A DNA stretch of 64,000 nt from XYD2-FULL-39-9 sp964561035 (GCA_964561035.1 CAZLNR010000001.1:1-64000), one strand, 5' to 3'. Positions 36,945-45,481 are shown, counted from the first letter of the stretch. The notes: generated by a model from the sequence alone, not told the origin. A program made the numbers and translations.

Positions 36945-38732
36945 ATGACCGATACCCAATCTATTAAAGACAGGTTGGACATTGTGCAGATTATTAGCGA
37001 GTATGTAAGCCTGAAAAAAGCAGGTATAAACTGGAAAGCCAATTGTCCATTCCATAACGAAAAATCACCTTCGTTTATGGTGCAGCCAGAAAAACAATTT
37101 TGGCACTGTTTTGGTTGTGGCAAAGGCGGCGATGTGTTTACTTTTATTCAAGAAATGGAAGGGTTAGAATTTGCCGAAGCGCTTAAAATATTAGCAGACA
37201 GAGCTGGTGTAAAACTAGATCGGTTCGCGAGCGAAGTAAACACCAGTCAAAAAAACAGAATTTTAGAAATTAACAATAAAGCCGCGTATTTTTTTCATCA
37301 TTTTTTATTAGAAGTGCCGGCTGCAGCGGCAGCTCGCGAATATTTAAATAGGCGAGGTTTATCAGTAGAAACCATTGCTGATTGGAACGTTGGTTTTATT
37401 CCCGATCAGTGGGATTTGCTGGTTAAATATTTGTTAAAAAAAGGAAATAGCATTGATGACTTGCTTCTTTCTGGGCTGGTGATAAAAAAAGATGGCGGCG
37501 GCTTCTATGATCGTTTTCGTGGGCGGGTGATGTTTCCGATTTGGGACGCGCACGGCAACACCGTAGGTTTTACCGGCCGTATTTTAGTGGAAACAGAAAA
37601 ATCGGGTGGTAAATATGTTAATACTCCGCAAACACTGGTGTTTGATAAATCACGTATTTTGTATGGTTTAAATAAAGCTAAAACAGACATAAAGTCAAAA
37701 GATTTGGCCGTGCTGGTTGAAGGGCAGATGGATGTAATTGCTTGTCATCAGGCAGGTATGAAAAATGTAGTTGCGTCTTCCGGTACAGCTCTTACATTGG
37801 AGCAGATTAAGCTTTTGAAACGATATTCCAACAATATTGCTATTGCGTTTGATGCGGATGTCGCGGGTCAAAATGCTGCCAAGCGGGGTATTGATATTGC
37901 TATGGAACAGGGGATGAGTATTAAAATAATTAAAATCCCTGCAGGGGCAGGTAAAGACGCGGACGAATGTATAAAGAAAAATAAAGATGTTTGGTTTGCG
38001 TCAGTTGCGCAAGCACAGGATGTGATGGAGTGGTATTTTGCCAGTGCGTTTACTGGTTTTGATAAAAATGACCCAAAACAGAAACAAAAAATTTCCGACC
38101 TTCTTTTACAAGAGATTATTCGTTTACCGCACGCTATTGAGCGCGATCATTGGCTGAATCGGTTAGCTGATGAGTTGGGGGTGGATAGATCTATTTTGGC
38201 CACTGAGGCAAAGCGAATATATGGTTTGGCAGCAAAAAATGCTGCCTATTCACACGCGCCTGCGTCGGCAGAAAATATAGCAGCTCCAGTAAAAGAAGAG
38301 AAGACTAAAGCTCATATTTTATTGGAAAACTTTTTTGCGCTTTTGTTTAAATTTCCGTCGCTGCTATCGGTATATGCCCCGGAATTAAAAAAAGATTTTT
38401 TAGAAGAGGTTCGTTTGGCAGGCCTTTACGATTCTCTAAAAAAATACTATAATGAGAATACTAATATTTTGGATGTGCAGGCGTTAAAAAACAGCTTAAC
38501 CACGGAAGAGCGGTTTTTTGTTGATATTTTAGTTCTAAAATCAGATAAAGAGTATGCTAATTTTACGCGTGAAGAGGCTCAAAAAGAATTAGCCGTGCTG
38601 TTTAGTGCTGTAAAAGAAGATTGGCAAAAAAATAAGAGAAGCAAGCTGACTGTTCAATTGAAAGAAGCGGAAAAAAATAATGACCGAGAGCAAGTTCAGA
38701 ATATTTTAAAAGAAATTATTGCTCTGGGATAA
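36945..38732 (+). CDS. dnaG: DNA primase
   Basis: A 595-residue bacterial primase that makes RNA primers for replication. N-terminal CHC2 zinc finger (CPFHNEKSPSF and WHCFGCGKGGDV, about residues 34-62), primase core from about 115, TOPRIM motif AVLVEGQMDVIACHQ near residue 256 with FDADVAGQNAA near 304, and a C-terminal helical region (about 440-595) in the place of the DnaB-binding domain. Family-typical length. It precedes rpoD as in the classical macromolecular-synthesis operon (without rpsU). Confidence 0.95.
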   Translation: MTDTQSIKDRLDIVQIISEYVSLKKAGINWKANCPFHNEKSPSFMVQPEKQFWHCFGCGKGGDVFTFIQEMEGLEFAEALKILADRAGVKLDRFASEVNTSQKNRILEINNKAAYFFHHFLLEVPAAAAAREYLNRRGLSVETIADWNVGFIPDQWDLLVKYLLKKGNSIDDLLLSGLVIKKDGGGFYDRFRGRVMFPIWDAHGNTVGFTGRILVETEKSGGKYVNTPQTLVFDKSRILYGLNKAKTDIKSKDLAVLVEGQMDVIACHQAGMKNVVASSGTALTLEQIKLLKRYSNNIAIAFDADVAGQNAAKRGIDIAMEQGMSIKIIKIPAGAGKDADECIKKNKDVWFASVAQAQDVMEWYFASAFTGFDKNDPKQKQKISDLLLQEIIRLPHAIERDHWLNRLADELGVDRSILATEAKRIYGLAAKNAAYSHAPASAENIAAPVKEEKTKAHILLENFFALLFKFPSLLSVYAPELKKDFLEEVRLAGLYDSLKKYYNENTNILDVQALKNSLTTEERFFVDILVLKSDKEYANFTREEAQKELAVLFSAVKEDWQKNKRSKLTVQLKEAEKNNDREQVQNILKEIIALG

Positions 38733-38763
38733 TATAATATATTTTTATTTAAGATAATCCCTT

Positions 38764-40065
38764 ATGGTGAAAAAAAAGGGGACAATCAAAAAAGCTTCCA
38801 AGCCATTGCGCGTTAATCATACGCGTAAGCACAAAAGGGAGAAAATAGTGCGTAAAAAAACCGGCGGCGCTATATTTAAGAAAAAAAATATTTCCCGCAA
38901 GGAATTGCAAAAAAAACATCGCGGAAAGCAAAGTCATCATAAACAAGATATAGCTGTAGAAGAAGTTGCTGAGCCGACCCTAAAGGATATTTGGGCATTG
39001 GTTGCTAAAGGCAGGACTCGCGGTTTTATTACTCAAATTGAAGCAGAAAATGTATTTTCAAGGCCAGAGCAATACTTGGACCTTTATGAGGGCTTCATGG
39101 ATTTGTTGGATAAAAACGGCGTGTCGGTGGTTGAAACCACAGGTAATTTGTTGGGCAGAAAAACAGAAAGCACCAGTTTATTAAAACAATTTCAGGGTGA
39201 ACAGCCGGATATGGATACCCCGTTTGATTTGGGTCAAATTTCTTCTGATTCTATTCAGATGTATTTGCGTGAAATTGGTAAAATTCCGTTATTAAAACCA
39301 GCTGAAGAAATGTCTTTGGCAAAACGCAAGGAACGCGGCGATAAAGAGGCAGATCGAAAACTTATTGAAGCGAATTTACGCTTGGTTGTTTCTATTGCTA
39401 AAAAATTTGTTGGCAAATCTTTGTCGCTTTTAGATTTAATCCAAGAAGGAAACATTGGCTTGTTTAGAGCGGTAAAAAAGTTTGATTATCGCAAAGGCTT
39501 TAAATTTTCAACATACGCTACTTGGTGGATACGCCAGGCAATTACTCGTGCTTTGGCCGATCAGTCGCGCACGATTCGTATTCCGGTGCATATGGTGGAA
39601 ACAATCAATCGTTTTCAGCAAGTACAGCGCCGTCTTTTGCAAGATTTGGGGCGCGATCCAACTCCAGAAGAGTTAGCTGCGGAAATGGGTGAAGAGGTTG
39701 ATAAAATCAATCATATTATCAAAATTTCTCAAGATACTGTATCTTTGGAAATGTCGGTTGGTGACGATGATGACGATGATTCTTCATTGCAGGATTTTGT
39801 GGAAGATGTAAAAAACATGTCGCCAGATCGTGTGGCAGGACTGCAGATTCTGAAAGACTACGTAAAAGATGCGATTAAAGATTTGTCTCCGCGCGAGCAA
39901 AAAATTCTGGAGATGCGCTTTGGTTTAAGCGATGGTGTTACACACACCCTTGAAGAAGTCGGTAAAGAGTTCGATGTTACTCGTGAACGTATTCGCCAGA
40001 TTGAGGCAAAAGCTCTAGAAAAAATTCAGCACATGGGCATTATTAACAAGCTTAAAGATTACTAA
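38764..40065 (+). CDS. rpoD: Primary RNA polymerase sigma factor (sigma-70)
   Basis: A 433-residue sigma factor. It starts with an unusual strongly basic tail (about residues 1-60, many Lys), then a region 1.1-like helix set, region 1.2/2 (DSIQMYLREIGKIPLLKPAEE; NLRLVVSIAKKF; DLIQEGNIGLFRAVKKFD; FSTYATWWIRQAI), region 3 (TINRFQQVQRRL) and region 4 (LSPREQKILEMRFGL, TLEEVGKEFDVTRERIRQIEAKAL). An acidic run of Asp lies before region 4. It directs the TTGACA/TATAAT-like promoters seen throughout the window. dnaG sits 31 bases upstream. Confidence 0.96.
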   Translation: MVKKKGTIKKASKPLRVNHTRKHKREKIVRKKTGGAIFKKKNISRKELQKKHRGKQSHHKQDIAVEEVAEPTLKDIWALVAKGRTRGFITQIEAENVFSRPEQYLDLYEGFMDLLDKNGVSVVETTGNLLGRKTESTSLLKQFQGEQPDMDTPFDLGQISSDSIQMYLREIGKIPLLKPAEEMSLAKRKERGDKEADRKLIEANLRLVVSIAKKFVGKSLSLLDLIQEGNIGLFRAVKKFDYRKGFKFSTYATWWIRQAITRALADQSRTIRIPVHMVETINRFQQVQRRLLQDLGRDPTPEELAAEMGEEVDKINHIIKISQDTVSLEMSVGDDDDDDSSLQDFVEDVKNMSPDRVAGLQILKDYVKDAIKDLSPREQKILEMRFGLSDGVTHTLEEVGKEFDVTRERIRQIEAKALEKIQHMGIINKLKDY

Positions 40066-40084
40066 GCCCGCGCTTCATTTGTAT

Positions 40085-41164
40085 ATGAAAATAATGTTTT
40101 CTGGCGGTGGAACATTAGGGCCGGTGGTGCCGCTTTTGGCAATTGCCGAAACATGCAAACGTTATGATGCGCAAACAGAGTTTGTATGGATAGGCACTCA
40201 ACATGGGCCGGAAAAAGATTTGGTTGCCGAATATAACATTCCGTTTACCTCTATAATGTCCGGCAAACTGCGCCGCTATATATCGCTGTGGAATGTCTTT
40301 GATATATTTAAAATATTATTTGGTTTTTTGCAATCGCTATTTGTTTTATGGCAGCAAAAACCGGATATGCTCATTACAGCCGGCGGATTTGTAAGCGTGC
40401 CATTGCATTACGCTGCGTTTGCGCTTGGTATTCCGACCTGGGTGCATCAGCAGGATGCACAGGTTGGTTTGGCAAATAAGCTCATGTCTTATGTGGCACA
40501 GGTGGTAACTACAGCCTTGCGAGATACGCAAAAATATTTCTCGGAAAATAAAACCATTTGGATGGGCAATCCGGTGCGCGATTTGCGTCCTGATGATTTT
40601 ACACAATCGCGTCATATATTTAACATACCCGAACAGGCGCCGGTAATCTTGGCTATGGGCGGCGGCACAGGTTCTGCTACAATTAATAAGCTGGTGGTTG
40701 AGGCGTTGCCGGCGTGGCCTCGCAATTGGCATATCATACATTTGGTTGGTAGAGAGCGTCCAAAAGATTTGCAGGAAAACGCAACTAAGGTTTTTCCTAA
40801 TTATCATGTGTATCCATTTTTGAAATCCGAAATGAAAGATGCGTATGCTATTGCGGATGTGGTTATAACTCGAGCTGGATTTGGAAGTTTGACGGAACTT
40901 GCTTCACTTGGTAAAGCGGCTATTGTTTTGCCGATGGCAGGAACACACCAGGAAGTAAATGCGCACTTACTTGCTCAGCAAAAAGCAGTGATTGTTATGG
41001 ATGAGCGTATGGATAGCGGGTTAAAATTAGCTCGTTTAGTGGCAGATTTGATTGATATGTCAGAAACTAGAAATTATTTGGGAGATCGATTGCATACTGT
41101 TTTACCCCCTGCAGAGCCAAAACAGATTATGGAAATTATTGACAAATTGGCTAATGTTAGATAA
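40085..41164 (+). CDS. murG: UDP-GlcNAc:lipid II glycosyltransferase MurG
   Basis: A 359-residue GT28 enzyme that adds GlcNAc to lipid I on the inner side of the membrane. Start ATG 40085 preferred over TTG 40079. It opens with FSGGGTLGPVVPLLAI (the usual GGTGGH is changed to GGTLGP), has TAGGFVSVPLHYAA and the HQQDAQVGLANK block, and in the C-terminal half LAMGGGTGSATIN and RAGFGSLTELASLGK. Normal length. No other cell-wall gene is nearby. The replacement in the first glycine loop is as seen in other Patescibacteria as far as I recall. Confidence 0.9.
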   Translation: MKIMFSGGGTLGPVVPLLAIAETCKRYDAQTEFVWIGTQHGPEKDLVAEYNIPFTSIMSGKLRRYISLWNVFDIFKILFGFLQSLFVLWQQKPDMLITAGGFVSVPLHYAAFALGIPTWVHQQDAQVGLANKLMSYVAQVVTTALRDTQKYFSENKTIWMGNPVRDLRPDDFTQSRHIFNIPEQAPVILAMGGGTGSATINKLVVEALPAWPRNWHIIHLVGRERPKDLQENATKVFPNYHVYPFLKSEMKDAYAIADVVITRAGFGSLTELASLGKAAIVLPMAGTHQEVNAHLLAQQKAVIVMDERMDSGLKLARLVADLIDMSETRNYLGDRLHTVLPPAEPKQIMEIIDKLANVR

Positions 41165-41221
41165 AATTATGTATATACGCATAATTACCCACAGAAAAAA
41201 ATAATACACAATACAATGGGG

Positions 41222-41250
41222 TTGATTATTTTTTAGAATTAGTATAGAAT
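41222..41250 (+). promoter_or_regulatory. Promoter of the tRNA-Lys/tRNA-Val operon
   Basis: TTGATT at 41222-41227, 17-base spacer, TAGAAT at 41245-41250. It is about 23 bases upstream of tRNA-Lys. Confidence 0.7.
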
Positions 41251-41272
41251 TAAGTCCGTATAGTTCACACTT

Positions 41273-41348
<76 letters not shown>

Positions 41349-41367
41349 AGAGTAAAATAAGTATGTT

Positions 41368-41441
41368 GGGCGTTTAGCTCAGTTGGTTAGAGCGCCTCGT
41401 TTACACCGAGGAGGTCTAGGGTTCGAATCCCTAAGCGCCTA
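41368..41441 (+). tRNA. tRNA-Val (anticodon TAC)
   Basis: A 74-base cloverleaf: acceptor GGGCGTT/AGCGCCT with a G1-T72 wobble and T6-G67 wobble, D-arm GCTC/GAGC, anticodon arm CCTCG-TTTACAC-CGAGG, T-arm TAGGG-TTCGAAT-CCCTA, discriminator A. CCA is not encoded (ACAA follows). Its 3' end is repeated 139 bases later. It is 19 bases after tRNA-Lys. Confidence 0.95.
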
Positions 41442-41444
41442 CAA
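41424..41444 (+). repeat. 21-bp direct repeat, copy 1 (tRNA-Val 3' end)
   Basis: Runs from the T-loop to the CAA after the discriminator base; identical to 41563-41583. Confidence 0.95.
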
Positions 41445-41583
41445 GTCAAGCGAGCAAAAAGTTTTGCTCGCGATAGGGATGAGAACGCCGGAGCCATGTC
41501 CGCTCGCGCGGACGGCGAGGCGGTGGCTAACCCGAGTTGGCCGAGCCAACGAGAGGTGAAGCCGAATCCCTAAGCGCCTACAA
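41445..41583 (+). mobile_element. 139-bp GC-rich insertion behind tRNA-Val, ending in a tRNA 3'-end copy
   Basis: The 118 bases between the two 21-bp repeats are GC-rich and highly structured, unlike their surroundings. Hairpins: 41450-41459 with 41462-41471 (10-bp arms), 41498-41503 with 41508-41513, and 41536-41541 with 41545-41550. Deleting 41445-41583 restores a normal tRNA-Val gene followed at once by its terminator, so this looks like an insertion that duplicated its tRNA target end. No coding frame is seen. A small integrated element or a transcribed RNA are both possible. Confidence 0.6.
41563..41583 (+). repeat. 21-bp direct repeat, copy 2 (tRNA-Val 3' end)
   Basis: Second copy of the tRNA-Val 3' end. 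It is not part of a complete tRNA, as no matching 5' half is present upstream. Confidence 0.95.
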
Positions 41584-41589
41584 ATTAAA

Positions 41590-41626
41590 TTAAAAAACCA
41601 CATTGTATTTCAATGTGGTTTTTTAA
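41590..41626 (+). terminator. Terminator of the tRNA operon, bidirectional
   Basis: Perfect 16-bp arms 41590-41605 and 41611-41626, five-base loop, with A-tract and T-tract on the two sides. It also faces the lipoprotein gene coming from the other strand. Confidence 0.93.
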
Positions 41627-41638
41627 TATTTATTTTTT

Positions 41639-41709
41639 CTCGTCCCGGTGCCTATGGTTTTATCATGATAAGTTTTTAGATAAAACTATAGGCACTACAC
41701 AGGGACGAG
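41639..41709 (-). repeat. Large imperfect hairpin at left edge of GC-rich island
   Basis: Three nested pairings: 41639-41646 with 41702-41709, 41648-41655 with 41688-41695, and 41657-41664 with 41679-41686, with an unpaired bulge of six bases on one side only. It lies just after the stop of the lipoprotein gene. It does not carry the usual integron attC core sequence. Confidence 0.75.
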
Positions 41710-41725
41710 CGATTGGCCCGCGTCG

Positions 41726-42232
41726 TCAGTTGTTGGCGACCGTCAACGTTGACTCTTCGATCGTCACGATCCTCTTCCCGTGGAACGTTCCGCGGGGCAG
41801 GAAGGTGATCTCGCGATCACCATCGAAGACGCGGAACGAGTCCGCGCTGTCATCGCCTTCGATGTAGAAGACGATGTGTCGCATGCCTGGCGGCAATGCG
41901 ATCCAATACTCTCGTCCCGTCTTGTCGACGGGCGTGAGCACTTGCTCAACGTATTTGGCGTCATCGTCACCGCCGGTCTCGTTGTTCTTCTTGATGATCT
42001 GGGTCACCGTCGCCGTCGTGGCGCCACCCGGTTCGAGCACCAGTCGGTACTCGAACCGGGTGGTGTTCGTGCCGGCGAACTCGGTCGCCGGCTTGGTTGC
42101 TGCCGGTTCGTTCGGTGGCAGCGACGCCGTCGTCGTGACCGCCACGGTGTAGTGACGGTTGTTGGCACCGCCGCAAGCGATGGTGCCGATGATGGTGAAG
42201 AACAACAGGAGCACGAAGAATGCGTTGCGCAT
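41726..42232 (-). CDS. Putative lipoprotein of foreign origin
   Basis: A 168-residue protein with a lipoprotein signal (hydrophobic residues 4-19, lipobox-like GTIAC with Cys at residue 20), then a Thr/Pro/Ala-rich linker and a beta-rich C-terminal domain with many Asp. I do not recognise a family. The codon use is GC-rich, with G or C mostly at third positions, quite unlike every neighbour. It is the only gene in the window ending in TGA, and it has a strong purine-rich ribosome site (AGGGGGG) that native genes lack. These point to recent transfer. It lies between two hairpins next to a tRNA operon. Confidence 0.72.
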   Translation of the reverse strand: MRNAFFVLLLFFTIIGTIACGGANNRHYTVAVTTTASLPPNEPAATKPATEFAGTNTTRFEYRLVLEPGGATTATVTQIIKKNNETGGDDDAKYVEQVLTPVDKTGREYWIALPPGMRHIVFYIEGDDSADSFRVFDGDREITFLPRGTFHGKRIVTIEESTLTVANN

Positions 42233-42262
42233 GGCGGGTTCCCCCCTAGAGACTACCTTTTA

Positions 42263-42278
42263 CACCCGGGATCCTGGG
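42263..42278. repeat. Near-palindrome in the lipoprotein leader
   Basis: ACCC and GGGT arms surround a GGATCC core; upstream of the lipoprotein on the minus strand. It could form a hairpin in the transcript. Confidence 0.5.
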
Positions 42279-42296
42279 TGCGAGGAGCTAGGCAGA

Positions 42297-42344
42297 AACT
42301 GCCGAGCATTCTAGGTACAAATATACCCACAATGCTCAGCAGTT
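42297..42344. repeat. Hairpin at right edge of GC-rich island
   Basis: Arms 42297-42310 and 42331-42344 (14 bp, one mismatch) plus an inner GGTA/TACC pair. Base composition returns to AT-rich right after it. Together with the hairpin at 41639-41709 it bounds the GC-rich segment. Confidence 0.75.
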
Positions 42345-42404
42345 AGCGATTTTAAAGAGCTTTTTAGTTATTTTTTATCTTTACTTTATAATTTCTTTAT
42401 ATGT

Positions 42405-42434
42405 ATCTTAGCCATATTTTTTTCATTTTGTCAA
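42405..42434 (-). promoter_or_regulatory. Promoter reading into the GC-rich island
   Basis: On the minus strand, TTGACA (42429-42434), 18-base spacer, TAAGAT (42405-42410). The 13 bases around its -35 box are the same as those around the -35 box of the helix-turn-helix gene promoter at 45985-45997. Confidence 0.6.
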
Positions 42435-42492
42435 GTATGCACGTGCGATTTACTATATATGTAGCATAATAATTTCTAGCAATCCTTTCAAG

Positions 42493-42522
42493 TTAATGAT
42501 GCTTAAAAATTTGTGGTATAAT
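42493..42522 (+). promoter_or_regulatory. Promoter of the amino-acid permease
   Basis: TTAATG at 42493-42498, 18-base spacer, TATAAT at 42517-42522, about 11 bases before the ATG. Confidence 0.6.
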
Positions 42523-42532
42523 TATATATGCT

Positions 42533-43711
42533 ATGACAAAACAACCTGAAGAGCAAAAAATTATTTTACATCAGGGTATTTATAAGCGACCTGTTTCCAT
42601 TGCGGATGCCGTATTTATGATTACGGGCATGACTATTGGCGCCGGAGTGTTGGGTATTCCATACGTGGTGGCGCAGACAGGGTTAATTATTGGCATCTCC
42701 TATATCTTGGTATTGGGTTTGATAATGCTTAGTTTAAATTTGCTGTTAGGCGAAATTGCAATACGCGCCAATGAATCATTGCAGATTCCTGGTTTGGTGG
42801 GGAAATATTTGGGCAAATGGCCGAAAATTTTAATCAATATCATGATAGTTTTCGGTTCATTTGGCGCGCTGTTGGCATATATTATTGGTGAAGGCCAGTC
42901 ATTATCCGCATTGTTTGGAGGAGATCCAGTGGTTTGGAGTGTTATTTTTTGGAGTATTGCCAGTGTGGTGGTCTGGAAAGGGCTGCAGGCCGTAAAAACA
43001 GTAGAGAAATTGCTTAGCGTTATGGTTATGTCCATTATTGTTGGTATTTCTTTTTATATTTTAAAAGATTTTGACACTGCGCATTGGGCCTATACAAATG
43101 TGAGTAAATTTTTCGTGCCATACGGTGTAATTTTGTTTGCTTTAAATGGTACGCCGGCCATTATTGAAGCGCACGCATTGTTGCCAAAAGATAATCGCAG
43201 TTTTAAAAAAGCTCTTATTATAGGCTCTATTATTCCAATTATAATTTATATATTATTTGCTATAGCCGTGGTTGGTGCCACTGGTCTCAGTACGACCGAG
43301 GTAGCAACTATTGGTTTGGGTCAAAAGTTCGGTACAGGAGTATTGGTATTTGGCAATATTTTTGCGATTCTAGCCATGAGTGCTGGGTTTATAGGCTCAG
43401 GCACAGCCTTGAAACAAAATTTTGTCTGGGATAATAAAATGAACCCATTTTTGGCAGAGCTTGCCGTTGTTTCTATTCCGCTGCTACTGTTTATATTAGG
43501 AGTACGTCAATTTATTTCTATCCTCAGTGTGGCAGGCGGCTTGGTGATTGGCACAGAAGCGTTGTTATTGGTTTTGGTATGCTGGCAAGCGAGAAAAAAA
43601 AGCGTAATAAAAACAGAAGGATACTCGTTGCATCATTTCTGGTTATTGGCAGTGCCAATTTTTTTGATATTTACTTTGTTTACTCTTAGAACTATTTTGG
43701 CAATCGTCTAA
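42533..43711 (+). CDS. Amino-acid permease, aromatic amino acid/AAAP type
   Basis: A 392-residue membrane protein with eleven predicted helices. The first helix carries MTIGAGVLGIPYVVAQTG, the unwound Gly-rich motif of the APC superfamily, in the form found in the hydroxy/aromatic amino acid permease (TyrP/Mtr/TnaB) and AAAP branches. A later helix has FALNGTPAIIEAHALL. It probably imports amino acids, fitting an organism that makes few of its own. A TATAAT box lies 11 bases before the ATG, so the leader is very short. It is convergent with the next gene, with only 8 bases between stops. Confidence 0.85.
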   Translation: MTKQPEEQKIILHQGIYKRPVSIADAVFMITGMTIGAGVLGIPYVVAQTGLIIGISYILVLGLIMLSLNLLLGEIAIRANESLQIPGLVGKYLGKWPKILINIMIVFGSFGALLAYIIGEGQSLSALFGGDPVVWSVIFWSIASVVVWKGLQAVKTVEKLLSVMVMSIIVGISFYILKDFDTAHWAYTNVSKFFVPYGVILFALNGTPAIIEAHALLPKDNRSFKKALIIGSIIPIIIYILFAIAVVGATGLSTTEVATIGLGQKFGTGVLVFGNIFAILAMSAGFIGSGTALKQNFVWDNKMNPFLAELAVVSIPLLLFILGVRQFISILSVAGGLVIGTEALLLVLVCWQARKKSVIKTEGYSLHHFWLLAVPIFLIFTLFTLRTILAIV

Positions 43712-43719
43712 CCATGGTT

Positions 43720-45462
43720 TTATGGCTTAACTATAGAGCCAGATCGCGATCCAGCATCGTTGGTATTGAGATTGTTTGAGATAGGCAGGTGGGAGATGTT
43801 TAAATTCTTTTTTACAATGCTGTCAGTGGCAGATAGAGAAATGGTATTTGTAAGACGTAGATTTTTGCCAACTTGGTTGCTGGTTGGGGTTACGGCTACT
43901 TCAAAATACAGACCTGTTTGACTGTTGGCCGGCAGTGAATAGTAGTCCCATGATACTGATCGGTTGGCTGAATTAAATGCTAGAGCAGGGCCAATGGTTG
44001 TGCTTTGTTTTCCTGTAAATTCAACTCCTTCTGGCAAGGATGTTTCCAGGTTAACATTTTCTATAGCATTTGTAGTGTTAGCAATAGTGATAAAGACCCA
44101 ATATTTGGTTGTTTTGCCTACTTGTGGAGGCAGTGAACCGCGGCCAAGCTGATCGCCTTCGGCTGTATAGTAGCGAGCTTCGGTACCAACAAAAGAAACT
44201 TCGGTAGCTAGGATTGTGGAAATTCCTGTGCCGCGTTGATTTATTGTCTGATCAGATATGCCCGCAATCTTTGCTTCAATGGTTGGAAAAATTTCCAAAT
44301 GAGCGTTTTCAGTATTGGAAATATTAAGCGTTGGTTTAAGATAGATATTTATAACAAACGAATCGCTATTGCCTGGTTTTCCGTCAGCCAGGCTGGTTCG
44401 ATTTGACCTGCTAAAGTAGATGCCTTTTTCTTCTAGCTGTGCATGAGCTTCAGCCGCAGTTTTTTTCCAATCAATTGAGTTTGGAAAATTTGAACTAATA
44501 TGCAAGTTTGCGTCTGTGATGGCCATAGATCCTTTATTTTCCCAGGAAATACGAACAGGGATAGTCTGTCCCGGCTCTACAAAAGTAATATTATTAACAA
44601 GATCTACCCGGGCTTCAATTTGAGGTACGATGTTGTTTATGTTTTGTATGGAAGGCGCTTGGGAAATAGGGTGATTGTTTATGGTTATTATTGGTGCGAT
44701 TGTTTTTTGGTAGTTACCCGGTGCGGACATGCTGGCAAAGGTGCCGGTAAAACTTCTATTACTATGCGCGGGTATAGTAATGTTTTTAGAGTCTTTTTCT
44801 GATATTGCTTGTCCGAAATTATGTTGCAATGAAATGTTTTCTAGTGTTTGGTCGCTCGTGTTGTGGAGGGTGTAAGTAAACTTAACAGGGCTGTTTGCGA
44901 ATGTGGTGGTAGGAGAGGATAGCTCGCCCCAAAGTACGCTCTCTGATAGTTGTGAAATAAGCGAGGCAAGTTTTTGGTCGCGATTCTTTTTTGTATCGGG
45001 CCGATAAGATAAGTTGGCGATAAATTTTGATTCTTGAGAAGGATTGGACCAAAATCGGCCGTTAATTTCAAGTTGTTTGGATGCGCCCGGTTTAATTTCG
45101 GTGATTGCGGGAAAGATATATTGGTCTGAAAATATTTCTTTTGGTGTTTTGTTGCGGTCAATAATAAACCCTTCTGGAAGTTTAATGCCTAAAGAAACCT
45201 CCGATAAAGTATATTTACTATGGTTCGTATACTCCAAAGTTAGCCGCACATAATCACCGCTTTTAACGCGTGTTTCACCCAAAGATAAAGACAGATCGAT
45301 AAGTCCGGCGATGCTTGGTTTCCAGAAAAAAAGAAAAAGGCTGCCTGTCATCATAATGACTGCTGTAGCCAGAAGCATGAGATCAAAGACAAATAATTTT
45401 TTTGCATGCTGGTAGATGCCGTGATAGTGTGTGTGATAATGATGTTTAAGAAAGCGAATCAT
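43720..45462 (-). CDS. Membrane-anchored surface protein with CARDB/DUF11-like repeats
   Basis: A 580-residue protein. After a His-rich cytoplasmic start (MIRFLKHHYHTHYHG) there is one membrane helix (about residues 33-53); the rest is outside and consists of about four Ig-like beta domains of the CARDB/DUF11 type, each with phrases like VKSGDYVRLTLEYTNHS, SPVKFTYTLHNTS, GQTIPVRISWENKG, and a last domain with LETSLPEGVEFTG. I set the start at ATG 45462: the longer frame begins at a TTG (45510) lying inside the promoter. Function unknown; probably a cell-surface structural or adhesive protein. Confidence 0.8.
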   Translation of the reverse strand: MIRFLKHHYHTHYHGIYQHAKKLFVFDLMLLATAVIMMTGSLFLFFWKPSIAGLIDLSLSLGETRVKSGDYVRLTLEYTNHSKYTLSEVSLGIKLPEGFIIDRNKTPKEIFSDQYIFPAITEIKPGASKQLEINGRFWSNPSQESKFIANLSYRPDTKKNRDQKLASLISQLSESVLWGELSSPTTTFANSPVKFTYTLHNTSDQTLENISLQHNFGQAISEKDSKNITIPAHSNRSFTGTFASMSAPGNYQKTIAPIITINNHPISQAPSIQNINNIVPQIEARVDLVNNITFVEPGQTIPVRISWENKGSMAITDANLHISSNFPNSIDWKKTAAEAHAQLEEKGIYFSRSNRTSLADGKPGNSDSFVINIYLKPTLNISNTENAHLEIFPTIEAKIAGISDQTINQRGTGISTILATEVSFVGTEARYYTAEGDQLGRGSLPPQVGKTTKYWVFITIANTTNAIENVNLETSLPEGVEFTGKQSTTIGPALAFNSANRSVSWDYYSLPANSQTGLYFEVAVTPTSNQVGKNLRLTNTISLSATDSIVKKNLNISHLPISNNLNTNDAGSRSGSIVKP

Positions 45463-45481
45463 ATAAAAAATTGTATAATTT

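Larger units (their letters stand above)
42345..42532. other. AT-rich spacer between the island and the permease gene
   Basis: No gene seen. It holds a minus-strand promoter toward the lipoprotein (42405-42434) and the plus-strand promoter of the permease (42493-42522). Confidence 0.7.

Noticed and set aside
41639..42344. Integron gene cassette with attC sites
   Set aside because: The hairpins at both ends and a single gene look cassette-like, but neither hairpin has the GTTRRRY/RYYYAAC core (the nearest is GTTAGCG) and no integrase is present, so I call it only a hairpin-bounded island.
41780..42346. A 188-codon plus-strand open frame in the GC-rich island
   Set aside because: It is the shadow of the minus-strand lipoprotein gene; GC-rich DNA leaves long open frames on both strands, and it has no ribosome site or recognisable domain and runs through the right-hand hairpin.
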